From Parabacteroides sp. An277 (lineage in GTDB: Bacteria; Bacteroidota; Bacteroidia; Bacteroidales; Tannerellaceae): DNA of 64,000 nucleotides. Shown one piece after another: positions 8,284-16,597 of this stretch. The stretch lies in the NCBI RefSeq assembly GCF_002159645.1, contig NZ_NFJB01000021.1, positions 1 through 64,000 of the forward strand. The letters run 5' to 3'. Made by a program: the position numbers and the translations under genes. Positions within the stretch are counted from its first letter, which is position 1, and every line of letters starts with the position of its first letter. The notes under the pieces were generated by a model that was not told where the DNA came from, searched no databases, and saw only the letters and a program-made list of their open reading frames with translations.

Positions 8284-9350
8284 AAGTAGGAATATTTACA
8301 TTTCATTGTGCTCACAATTACGGCGCTGTGTTGCAAGCCTATGCTTTACAAACCTATTTAAAATCGAAGGGACTGGAAGTGCATATAATTGATTATTGTC
8401 CCGAAACAATAAAGTCTTTTTATAAACCGTTCGACATTGGCGATTTTCATTCGTTTAAAACCCTGTTGTCTCGCTTGTTGTTATTTCCAGCCTCTTGGAA
8501 ACGTTATCGAAATTTTAATCGTTTCATTCATGAAAAGTTATCGCTGGACAAACTCGATTTGAACAGCGCGTCATGCGCTTATGACGCATTTATCTATGGA
8601 AGCGACCAAATTTGGAGTCCTAAAATATTAAGAGGTTTTGATATAGTTTATTTTGCAGGGTTTGAAGTGGCCAAAGGAAAACGAAATATCTCATATGCTG
8701 CTAGCATGGGAAAAACCACCTTGAATGACATGGAAAAAAACTATTGCAAAGAGGCTTTGAGAAGTTTTAATGCAATCAGCGTACGGGAAGACTCTTTGAA
8801 ACGCACTTTATCTCCTCTAACGGGGAAAAACATTGAGGTTGTGGTCGATCCAACCTTCTTGCTAACCCAATCCCAATGGGACCAAATAGCCGTCAATCCC
8901 CCAATAAAGAGTCCGTACGTGCTAGTTTATCAAGTAGAAAAGAACGAACAGGTCTACAAAATCGCCCTTTCAATTGCCAAGCAAATCCAAGGGAAAGTAA
9001 TCGAATTAAAATCAAAATTAAGTTTGCTACATCAATCCAAGTACCAATGCGCTTCGCCGGAAGAGTTCGTCGGTCTTTTCCAGCATGCCTCTTTCGTCGT
9101 AACAACCTCTTTTCATGGAACTGCTTTCTCCATCCTTTTCAATCGTCCTTTCTATACGGTAAAAGTGAATGAAAATATAGACACGCGCGCATCCGCCCTA
9201 TTAAACAGACTTTCCTTATCCGGACGGCTCATCCAAAAGGAATCTGAGGCTATATTATCGGAAATAGATTATACAACGCCTAATCAATTGTTGGCATCTC
9301 TGCAAGAATGCTCAAAAAGTTTCTTAGAAAAAGCCTTAAAACCCACCTAA
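8280..9350 (+). CDS. polysaccharide pyruvyl transferase family protein
   Basis: A 356-residue protein with the polysaccharide pyruvyl transferase fold, which adds a pyruvate ketal from PEP to a sugar. Seen: opening KVGIFTFHCAHNYGAVLQAY, the central ISVREDSL near residue 170, VVDPTFLL near 190, and the C-terminal signature TTSFHGTAFSILFNRPFYTV near 275-295. It is the last gene of the three-gene plus-strand operon and is tightly coupled to the iron-sulfur protein, which suggests joint action. Pyruvylation gives the polymer a negative charge (family knowledge). Confidence 0.87.
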   Translation: MKVGIFTFHCAHNYGAVLQAYALQTYLKSKGLEVHIIDYCPETIKSFYKPFDIGDFHSFKTLLSRLLLFPASWKRYRNFNRFIHEKLSLDKLDLNSASCAYDAFIYGSDQIWSPKILRGFDIVYFAGFEVAKGKRNISYAASMGKTTLNDMEKNYCKEALRSFNAISVREDSLKRTLSPLTGKNIEVVVDPTFLLTQSQWDQIAVNPPIKSPYVLVYQVEKNEQVYKIALSIAKQIQGKVIELKSKLSLLHQSKYQCASPEEFVGLFQHASFVVTTSFHGTAFSILFNRPFYTVKVNENIDTRASALLNRLSLSGRLIQKESEAILSEIDYTTPNQLLASLQECSKSFLEKALKPT

Positions 9351-9418
9351 TGTCCATCTTCCGTTGCTGGTTTTAAGCTTTTCGTAAAATGGTAAATCTC
9401 CCCTCCCAATTGTGCGAT

Positions 9419-9530
9419 GTTTACAATTACGATTGCAAACTTCCTGCAAACTGCACGAAACTTACATTTGCGATTGCAAACCTCCTGCAAACTGCGAGAA
9501 GCTTACATTTGCAATTACAAGCCTTCCACC
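9419..9530. repeat. 41-bp tandem repeat array (about 2.5 copies)
   Basis: Two full and one partial copies of a 41-bp unit; GATTGCAAAC recurs at 9431 and 9472, and a diverged copy starts at 9513. Each unit has a small inverted pair of the type TTTGC-GATT-GCAAA. It lies between the converging pyruvyl transferase (+) and GT2 (-) 3' ends. Small open frames through it are repeat artefacts. Confidence 0.75.
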
Positions 9531-9577
9531 TCTTTCCAAAGAAAGACTTATAAAAACAAAAACTAAAATTGCTCCTG

Positions 9578-10561
9578 TTATAATCGCAATAGATTACGGC
9601 GGACCAAGAAAGCATATCCGCCGAATGCCGCTTTCCAGATAGATAAATTGGATGTAACAAAAAGAAACTTAAGCGGGAAGAACGTACGCCGTAGCACATG
9701 GATAATGTCTTTCCGGATAGCGGAAATAATTGACCGAAGAAGACTATCGTCTATGCGTCCTTGGTAGGTTTTAGCTTGTATGGTCTTAACCAACAACCGA
9801 TTGAGAAACTTATATATCAAAACGCGATAGTCTTCCTTCGTGGACGACAAGATACCTTTAGCTAATTGGTATAATCGTAGCTGGGTATATATATCATTTA
9901 TGTCATGCCGATATTTATGACTATAATTTGGCCATTCATAGTTATATTCGGCCTCGTTTATCGTTATAAAAACACCTTTCATCCACGATAAATACTGAAG
10001 GACAAATACCTCATCTTCAAACAAATGAATATGCCCATCAAAACGAATCTGATGTTGTTCAAGTATTTCTTTTTTAAATATCTTATTCCATACAAAGCCA
10101 AAATGACCTAATAGAAACTCGCTCGTAGGGATAAGTCCTTGCTCGTTTTCATAATAAACCGACTCAAAAACACCTTGCTTGTATACCCTTATTTTTTGAA
10201 CAAACAGTAATTCCGAAGCATCTTTTCGCTTAATTACTTCAACGAAATTTTGTAACCAATGCTCCTCGACATAATCATCGCTATCGCAAAATGCAATCCA
10301 TTCGCCAGTAGCTTTTTCTAATCCAGCATTCCGGGCAGAACTTACCCCTCCATTCTCTTTATAAATCGTCTTAATACGCATATCCTTCCGGCAAGCTTCT
10401 TCACATATTGCGCGAGAATGATCTATGCTTCCATCATCTATCAATATCAGCTCCCAATTCAGATAACTTTGCTCTACAATTCGCTGAATACATCTTCCCA
10501 ATGTAGCTTCTGAATTATAAACGGGAACAATAATGGATATCTTAAGCTTTGGTATATTCAT
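9578..10561 (-). CDS. GT2 family glycosyltransferase
   Basis: A 327-residue GT-A glycosyltransferase starting MNIPKLKISIIVPVYN, with DDGSIDHSRAICEEA near residue 41, GGVSSARNAGLEKATGEW near 76 and the metal-binding CDSDDYVEE near 93. It is clearly related to the GT2 at 4482-5498, with shared spacing and a matching FGFVWNKIF / CGFPFGKLYN region. It is the last gene of the six-gene minus-strand operon, 8 nt after the preceding GT4. The acceptor sugar cannot be predicted. Confidence 0.9.
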   Translation of the reverse strand: MNIPKLKISIIVPVYNSEATLGRCIQRIVEQSYLNWELILIDDGSIDHSRAICEEACRKDMRIKTIYKENGGVSSARNAGLEKATGEWIAFCDSDDYVEEHWLQNFVEVIKRKDASELLFVQKIRVYKQGVFESVYYENEQGLIPTSEFLLGHFGFVWNKIFKKEILEQHQIRFDGHIHLFEDEVFVLQYLSWMKGVFITINEAEYNYEWPNYSHKYRHDINDIYTQLRLYQLAKGILSSTKEDYRVLIYKFLNRLLVKTIQAKTYQGRIDDSLLRSIISAIRKDIIHVLRRTFFPLKFLFVTSNLSIWKAAFGGYAFLVRRNLLRL

Positions 10562-10569
10562 TATAATAT

Positions 10570-11664
10570 TTAGGATACTGCTTCTCTATATACTTTTTCT
10601 ACTTGTTGCGCTATCAAATCCCAATTATATTGGGATAAATCATATTCTTGTTTTTCTTGTCCGTTGTCCAACAAAGTTTGAATATGCGAAATCATATCTT
10701 GCAAATTATTGGTTTGAAAATAATTTTCTTCAGGTAGCCCTATTGCCTTATTAGCTAGTATATCGCTTGCCAATACTTTTCGTTGGCAACTCATGGCTTC
10801 TAATAGCGTAATTGGTAATCCTTCATGCGAGGAAGGCAACACGAATAAGGCCGTATTCGAATAAAGTTGCTTCAATTTTTCGCCTTTTACAATTCCGGGC
10901 AATATGACTTGATTTTCTAACGCGAAATCTTTCAAATAACAACCATAAGCTGAATGATAATCAGTATCACCTGCAATAACCAGCTTATATTCCGGTCGAT
11001 TCAATTTGATATAAGCCTCTATCAGTTTGTCAAATCTTTTTTCTTCCACAAAACGCCCTACCCCCAAAATATATTTCCCGGGTTGAATCTCTAATTCGTC
11101 CAGATAAGAGATTGAATTTGTTTCAGGAAAAGAGGTAATGCCATTATAGATTAAATGGACATTCTTTTTACGGTTGTATTTCTTAGCCAAGGTAGTAGTA
11201 ATGATGGTGGAAATAGCAATGATTTGATTTGCCCATAACGCAGCAAAAAATTCGCCCAGCTTTAATACAGACTTAGCCAAAAAGCCCCATTTTTCTCGAT
11301 CGTAATCAAGTCCATGATGAGTCATGACAATTCTCAGATTCAATAACTTGGCCAGAGGGATGGCAATAGACGGCCCTATGGCATGGATATGCACAATATC
11401 CGCACGCACTTTTTTTGCATAAAGAATACCCTTTAAAGTATGAATGGCCGCTTCCAGGCCAGAGATCATAGGAGAAGGAATATCTTTGAACTGAACCCCC
11501 CTATAAGATGACAATGGAGGATTTTCTTTCACAAATCCGCTTCTTCTTATCACAACGACTTCATGGCCTAATTTTGCAATACGAGGATATAATTCTTCGC
11601 AATGCGTTTCAATTCCACCTTGTATATGGGGAAAGCCTCTTAAACCGACAACTACAATTTTCAT
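10570..11664 (-). CDS. GT4 family glycosyltransferase
   Basis: A 364-residue GT-B retaining glycosyltransferase. The N-terminal acceptor domain starts KIVVVGLRGFPHIQGGIETH; the GT4 donor-binding part has ILGVGRFVEEKRFDKLIEAY near residue 200 and the EX7E motif in PSSHEGLPITLLEAMSC near 280. The opening resembles rhamnosyl- or galactosyl-transferases with a DUF1972-type N-terminus (tentative). Its ATG overlaps the radical SAM stop by 4 nt, indicating translational coupling. Confidence 0.9.
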   Translation of the reverse strand: MKIVVVGLRGFPHIQGGIETHCEELYPRIAKLGHEVVVIRRSGFVKENPPLSSYRGVQFKDIPSPMISGLEAAIHTLKGILYAKKVRADIVHIHAIGPSIAIPLAKLLNLRIVMTHHGLDYDREKWGFLAKSVLKLGEFFAALWANQIIAISTIITTTLAKKYNRKKNVHLIYNGITSFPETNSISYLDELEIQPGKYILGVGRFVEEKRFDKLIEAYIKLNRPEYKLVIAGDTDYHSAYGCYLKDFALENQVILPGIVKGEKLKQLYSNTALFVLPSSHEGLPITLLEAMSCQRKVLASDILANKAIGLPEENYFQTNNLQDMISHIQTLLDNGQEKQEYDLSQYNWDLIAQQVEKVYREAVS

Positions 11665-12725
11665 TTTTCCGATAACTTTTGTAAGTTTCCTTGCTCCGGA
11701 TCCTGTCCTACGTCATACCATTTTCTTTCTAAACAAAGCGGTTGATGAAGCAAACTATGCAATTTATTTTTCATCACCCATTGCAAAGGATGGCGAATAT
11801 ATTTTTTCATGACAGGGGCAGCAGTTCCTACCATCCAACAATTCTTAGGACATTTTCGGACCAGATTCCGGACTTTTTCGGCCTGCTTACTTTCCCATAT
11901 TTCTTTAAAAGATTGTACTTGGCGAATATTTCCCATGCTTTCTTTCCAATATGCTTCTTCCAATCCATTGCAAGGATACACATCGCCATAAGGATCCACA
12001 AAAAAGTTTACTAATCCAGCCTCGCAAGGCAACATGCGTCTATTCCCTTCAATATAATTAATTAGCCCATTATTAAAGAAAGCCCTAAACCAAGCCTTGG
12101 GAGAATGTTCTTTCAATTGCAAAGTAATTAATTTCTCAAAATTAGATATAACCTCCTCTTTATTGGTTATCTGATTATCATATTTATGGAAATAATATGA
12201 ATTATGAAAAGCAGCTGTAGCAAATTCCATTTTTAGTTGTTTGGCCAAATGATAAAGAGATAACATATCGGCCGAATTATTATTTGATACAGTAATACCA
12301 AATCCGATATCCTTTATTCCCATTTCCCGCAAAATAAGAAGAGTCCGAAGCCCCTTATCAAATCCCCCTTGTCTTCCTCTTAGTTCGTCATTTTTTTGAG
12401 ATAAACCTTCAATGCTGACACGAATACCTATATGAGGAAATTTTTCTGCCAATTTGATAATACGATCTTCAAACCATCCAGAAGTAGAAATAACCACACG
12501 CGGAGACTTTGTAAATAAAACTTCCACTATTTCATCCAAATCTTCTCGAATAAAGGGTTCGCCTCCCGTTATATTTACAAACTTGACATGTGGTAATATT
12601 TCCAACTCCTTCGGTTGAATTTCTTTACTCTTTTCGGTAGGATTTTGCCAAATATCACACATTTTACAACGCATCGGACAACGATACGTTGTAATAATAC
12701 ACATATCTGTAGGTGAAGGTATCAT
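11661..12725 (-). CDS. radical SAM protein with SPASM-like C-terminus
   Basis: A 354-residue radical SAM enzyme. The cluster motif CX3CX2C is at C16, C20 and C23 (RCPMRCKMCDIW), followed by NITGGEPF near residue 52. The C-terminal half has further Cys (LPCEAGL, VYPCNG, KCPKNCW) consistent with an auxiliary SPASM/twitch cluster. It is embedded among glycosyltransferases of one operon, so a role in modifying a sugar, lipid carrier or small peptide linked to this glycan is inference. It starts 17 nt after the upstream GT4 and overlaps the downstream one by 4 nt. Confidence 0.86.
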   Translation of the reverse strand: MIPSPTDMCIITTYRCPMRCKMCDIWQNPTEKSKEIQPKELEILPHVKFVNITGGEPFIREDLDEIVEVLFTKSPRVVISTSGWFEDRIIKLAEKFPHIGIRVSIEGLSQKNDELRGRQGGFDKGLRTLLILREMGIKDIGFGITVSNNNSADMLSLYHLAKQLKMEFATAAFHNSYYFHKYDNQITNKEEVISNFEKLITLQLKEHSPKAWFRAFFNNGLINYIEGNRRMLPCEAGLVNFFVDPYGDVYPCNGLEEAYWKESMGNIRQVQSFKEIWESKQAEKVRNLVRKCPKNCWMVGTAAPVMKKYIRHPLQWVMKNKLHSLLHQPLCLERKWYDVGQDPEQGNLQKLSEK

Positions 12726-12742
12726 ATCTCGTATTGCTTAAT

Positions 12743-13915
12743 TTATTGTTCGTATAATTTAATAATCTCTTCATAATACTTATCAGCAGAGAAACGTTCT
12801 TGCGCATCTCTACTAATTTGTTGATAATCGAAAGAAGTCTGATACATTTGTACAATTTTTTCTTTCAAATCATCCTCATTTCTGGATTCAAAAAGTAAAC
12901 CACTTTTTGGAACATTGATTGTTTCTGGTATACCTCCTATATTAGCTCCCAAAACTGGAGTACCTAAACATTGGGCTTCAATGCTTACCAAACCAAACAC
13001 TTCATACCACTCAGATGGAACTACTATAAATTTCGCTTTTTGAAGAATTGGAACCATTTCATTCCATTCTTTAAATCCAACAAATTCTATATTTTCAGTA
13101 TTTGAAAACTCATCTTTCATAGGTCCAGAACCTATGACAACTAATTTATAAGGCAATTTCTTTGCAACTTTAATAAGGGTTCGCAACCCCTTTTCTTCAG
13201 ATAATCTACCCACATAACAATAATATGAATCTTTTATTGTCACTTGTGGATAATTTCTATTTGTAAAATTTGGAATTACTTTTATATTAGTATCAGAGAA
13301 TCCACCCTTACACATTAAATCTGCAAAAAAATGGCTGGGTGCAATAAAACAATCCGTATTCCTAATAATTCTTTTTTTATTCCATACTAAAGATTCCCCA
13401 TAAGCCAACAAGCTGGCCAAATAACTATTCTTCATGCACTTATTCCGTAACACATTATAGGTATGTCTCGTAAAAACACAAGATTCACAAGTCTGATCTT
13501 TCCGCAAACAAGTATAATTGGGGCAAATCAATTTATAATCGTGCAAAGTCCAAACAACTTTTATTCCATTATTGTGTGCAATTTCACCAATTAAAGGAGA
13601 CAACTGGGAATGTATATTATTAAGATGCACTACATCTGGCTTAAAATCTTTAAGCAAAGCTATAAATTTCTTCTTTACTTCTACAGAATAGAACATACGA
13701 ATTGCAGCCACAATTTTCCCACTCAGTTTTTTTGTCTGAAAATCTATTGATGAAGGAAAATATTTTTCCCACTCTGAAGAATAATTTAAAGGATGTTGCA
13801 TACTAAAAAAAGCTACATTATGCCCCTTTTCCTTTAATAACTTTTCCAATGCCAAAGATGCTACACAATCTCCTCCACGGTTATAATAAAACTTATTTGC
13901 TATAAGAATTCTCAT
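12743..13915 (-). CDS. GT4 family glycosyltransferase
   Basis: A 390-residue GT-B glycosyltransferase with an N-terminal GT4-type domain (MRILIANKFYYNRGGDCVAS), a Cys-rich insert near residues 130-165 (LICPNYTCLRKDQTCESC) that is common in a group of O-antigen GT4 enzymes, CYVGRLSEEKGLRTLIKVA near 230 and the EX7E motif in PSEWYEVFGLVSIEAQCLG near 305. The start overlaps the end of the Wzy-like gene by 23 nt. The coding sequence is notably A+T-rich compared with the rest of the window. Confidence 0.9.
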   Translation of the reverse strand: MRILIANKFYYNRGGDCVASLALEKLLKEKGHNVAFFSMQHPLNYSSEWEKYFPSSIDFQTKKLSGKIVAAIRMFYSVEVKKKFIALLKDFKPDVVHLNNIHSQLSPLIGEIAHNNGIKVVWTLHDYKLICPNYTCLRKDQTCESCVFTRHTYNVLRNKCMKNSYLASLLAYGESLVWNKKRIIRNTDCFIAPSHFFADLMCKGGFSDTNIKVIPNFTNRNYPQVTIKDSYYCYVGRLSEEKGLRTLIKVAKKLPYKLVVIGSGPMKDEFSNTENIEFVGFKEWNEMVPILQKAKFIVVPSEWYEVFGLVSIEAQCLGTPVLGANIGGIPETINVPKSGLLFESRNEDDLKEKIVQMYQTSFDYQQISRDAQERFSADKYYEEIIKLYEQ

Positions 13916-15140
13916 TTCTTACAATTTTAAAATTCAATTGTTTATTACTAGTTGAATCTACAAACGACAAAGCTAATAACATCATCATAAATAATCCTCT
14001 ATTATGTGTAATTGTGGCATCTGTTGTACATTCTATCAGAAAAAAAAGAATAATAAGAATGCTAAGAGCAAAATTTTTTATACATCCTTCATGGAGTCGC
14101 TTTATTGCTTTTTTAGCTATAGCGAGCCAAAACAAAAAGAATAAAAAGAAACCTATTACTCCAAATTGGGCAAGTGCTGGATAATAAGTATCAGCAATAA
14201 AACGTGGGTCATTTTTCGTCAATCCATGCAATATATCCATACCCAAATCATTATAAATATGGGAATAATATTCTCCGGAAGTATATGTCGCATATGTAGC
14301 AAAACCTGAACCCAAAGGGAAATAATCACGAAATACATCTATAGAAAAATAGTACAAAGCTGCACGAGCATAATAATCTTGCATATTGCGTGCATCTCCC
14401 AATCCTCCTTGTACAAAATAAAAATATAGTTTATCCCATACCACAAAAATAATTGCAGCAACTACAAAAGCAAATATCACAATATTCTTCATATTGATTT
14501 TTAACCTAAACTCATTATTAATATAAAAGACCAAAAATGCAGCCAATACAAAAAAACCGTACATTTTCGACCTTCCGGATAATAATCCTACTGCTAACAA
14601 TAACAGAAATATCAACTTATCTTTTAATGTATAATTACTACAATACAAATACAACAAAGCCATAATAGTTGCAGCTGTAGCTAATCGAGACTGATGTGTA
14701 AGCAATACATGTAATACGCTTAAATCAAAGAGAGAGATTATCCCGACAATCAATAAATAAAACGAAAACACAATCGCCAACAATTGTATATTTTTCTTCA
14801 TTTGCTGATTCAATACTGGTTTGAAAGCATACACTGTAAAGAAAGCCAAATATGGTTTTAATTGAATAATAAAATCAGACAATATAGCAGCCTTCGTATT
14901 ACACTTAATAGCAAAAGAATAAACCAAATAAAAAAGGAAAACGCCCAATGTAATCATAAATAATTTATTAACAGACCAATTTGGCGTATGAAACACATAA
15001 TAAGCATATAACCCACATAAGGCGATAGCACATAATTCATCTACAAAATTCAAGCCAAGCGCATCATAGAATACGACTCCAAAGATTAGCGTGAATACAA
15101 AAAGATAGTAAAATGTATTATCGATAAATTTCTGAAGCAT
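13893..15140 (-). CDS. Wzy-like O-antigen polymerase / ligase family protein
   Basis: A 415-residue polytopic membrane protein with about ten or more hydrophobic helices and a larger periplasmic loop (about 240-320, including GSGFATYATYTSGEYYS). This is the pattern of Wzy polymerases and WaaL ligases. With a flippase, Wza-like and Wzz-like proteins in the same locus, a polymerase role is the best reading. Sequence divergence in this family prevents separating polymerase from ligase. It starts 5 nt after the metallophosphoesterase gene. Confidence 0.82.
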   Translation of the reverse strand: MLQKFIDNTFYYLFVFTLIFGVVFYDALGLNFVDELCAIALCGLYAYYVFHTPNWSVNKLFMITLGVFLFYLVYSFAIKCNTKAAILSDFIIQLKPYLAFFTVYAFKPVLNQQMKKNIQLLAIVFSFYLLIVGIISLFDLSVLHVLLTHQSRLATAATIMALLYLYCSNYTLKDKLIFLLLLAVGLLSGRSKMYGFFVLAAFLVFYINNEFRLKINMKNIVIFAFVVAAIIFVVWDKLYFYFVQGGLGDARNMQDYYARAALYYFSIDVFRDYFPLGSGFATYATYTSGEYYSHIYNDLGMDILHGLTKNDPRFIADTYYPALAQFGVIGFFLFFLFWLAIAKKAIKRLHEGCIKNFALSILIILFFLIECTTDATITHNRGLFMMMLLALSFVDSTSNKQLNFKIVRNENSYSK

Positions 15141-15145
15141 ACACT

Positions 15146-16378
15146 TTATTTATATGAAATAGATTCAACGGATGCACCTTTATGGGCACCAAAATAGGTG
15201 ATATAGATTTTCTTCTCACTGGTATCAATAGCATATATACTGAAGCTATTACTATTTATATCATTCTTATCTCTCGCGACATAACCAAAATTATCGTTTT
15301 GCAAATCCGGAGAAAGAGTGTTGGCCAAAAGCATGATTTGTTTCGGACGAGTACCTTCTTCATGAGCTACTTCAAAATGAGCAGGTGTATGAGCATGCCC
15401 ACCCAAATAACAAATAAAATTCCCTTTACTATTTTCAAAATCAGCATCTACGATTATTGTATTAGAGGGAGAAACAGCGGTATGATAAATGCCGTTCATT
15501 TTCTTCTTCTGGATAAATGCATTTATAATAGAGGGTACCAACGTCTCTTTATACTGATGCACACCTGCACACATATAAGTACTACCATCCTTTGAATAAG
15601 GTTGTAAAGGATAGTGGTTCAATACAATTACGGAATGTTTTTCTGTCATATTTTCTTTTAATGCTACATTAACCAACCAATCCACTTGTTTCTGCGTAAT
15701 ACAAGAGACATGCAAAGAATTATACTCAATTCCTTCTTGATCTGTATTATCTAACGCTATAAAACGAATAATATTGCCATTTGCTTCAGGAACATCGGCA
15801 TAATAATAATTTTCTCCAGGTTGTTGATGATAATTGTAATTCAAATGGGCAAACAGAATCGAATGCAAGTCTTGTTTATCCAAATAATTGGATGGGCGAT
15901 CACTCAACATGTTTGTATCATGGTTTCCTATACAAAAGAAACTAGGTACCGCATTTTGGAAGGAAAAAAATGTAGCGGCGAAGGCATTCAGGTATTGAGC
16001 AGCGGTTTGTTTATCGTCTTCCTCGGTTGTATTGATAAAATCTCCACTTGCCACGAGCGCATTGATTTTGGATTCACTCAAATTAGCGAACGCAACCGCT
16101 TGTTTTAAGTTCGTGGGATTATCATACATATTGTCTGCGGTAAAACTGGACAAATGCACATCCGAAATATGAACTATTTTGAACCGCTCATACGACTGAC
16201 TACCTTTCAAGGCACTTATCTCACCTTCATTATTCGACCCATACATAATCTCGTTCAAATAAGCCAATGTTTCCGTTGTATTTTGTACAAAATATTCTCG
16301 ACTTTTGTCTCGATTACAACTATATTGTAGAAAAACGAGAACGAGAAAAAGTAGCATATACCCGTTATTCCTTTTCAT
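15146..16378 (-). CDS. metallophosphoesterase lipoprotein
   Basis: A 410-residue exported phosphoesterase. The start at 16378 gives MKRNNGYMLLF and a lipobox ending LQYSC at Cys 21; an upstream TTG start lies in the promoter. The calcineurin-like metal motifs are all present: ISDVHLS near residue 72, GDFIN near 111, GNHDT near 150, NHYP near 255 and GGHAHTP near 325. It is the first gene of the polysaccharide operon running to 9578. The substrate is unknown; action on a phosphorylated surface glycan or carrier is inference. Confidence 0.87.
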   Translation of the reverse strand: MKRNNGYMLLFLVLVFLQYSCNRDKSREYFVQNTTETLAYLNEIMYGSNNEGEISALKGSQSYERFKIVHISDVHLSSFTADNMYDNPTNLKQAVAFANLSESKINALVASGDFINTTEEDDKQTAAQYLNAFAATFFSFQNAVPSFFCIGNHDTNMLSDRPSNYLDKQDLHSILFAHLNYNYHQQPGENYYYADVPEANGNIIRFIALDNTDQEGIEYNSLHVSCITQKQVDWLVNVALKENMTEKHSVIVLNHYPLQPYSKDGSTYMCAGVHQYKETLVPSIINAFIQKKKMNGIYHTAVSPSNTIIVDADFENSKGNFICYLGGHAHTPAHFEVAHEEGTRPKQIMLLANTLSPDLQNDNFGYVARDKNDINSNSFSIYAIDTSEKKIYITYFGAHKGASVESISYK

Positions 16379-16402
16379 GCTTGCATTTCTTTGAATGATT
16401 TG

Positions 16403-16410
16403 CAAATATA
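16403..16410 (-). promoter_or_regulatory. -7 promoter element for the six-gene operon
   Basis: TATATTTG on the minus strand, 24 nt before the ATG at 16378. It is the only clear promoter seen for the run of genes down to 9578. Confidence 0.6.
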
Positions 16411-16441
16411 GCAAAAGCCTATCAATTGGGAAAATGTTTAT

Positions 16442-16585
16442 CTATTTTTTCTTTTTCATTAAACACTCCCCACACCCACATTTGCACTGTATATCTTTCG
16501 AATGCTTTACTATCCCATATAGTTTTCTCCCTACGTAAATAAGAACAACTATACCAATTAGAAAGAGAATGATTTCTTGCCACAT
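16442..16585 (-). CDS. FeoB-associated Cys-rich membrane protein
   Basis: A 47-residue gene found by reading the gap downstream of feoB. It starts MWQEIILFLIGIVVLIYVG (one membrane helix, about residues 5-22), then a basic linker and the motif CKCGCGEC (Cys 34, 36, 38 and 41), and ends in Lys. This is the FeoB-associated Cys-rich family, encoded just after feoB in many bacteria. It starts 12 nt after the feoB stop on the same strand. The family role in ferrous iron transport is proposed but not settled. Confidence 0.88.
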   Translation of the reverse strand: MWQEIILFLIGIVVLIYVGRKLYGIVKHSKDIQCKCGCGECLMKKKK

Positions 16586-16597
16586 AATGCACTTATG

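Noticed and set aside
9412-9699. Small open frames across the 41-bp repeat
   Set aside because: They are low-complexity Cys/Lys/Leu-rich frames produced by the repeat, without family likeness.
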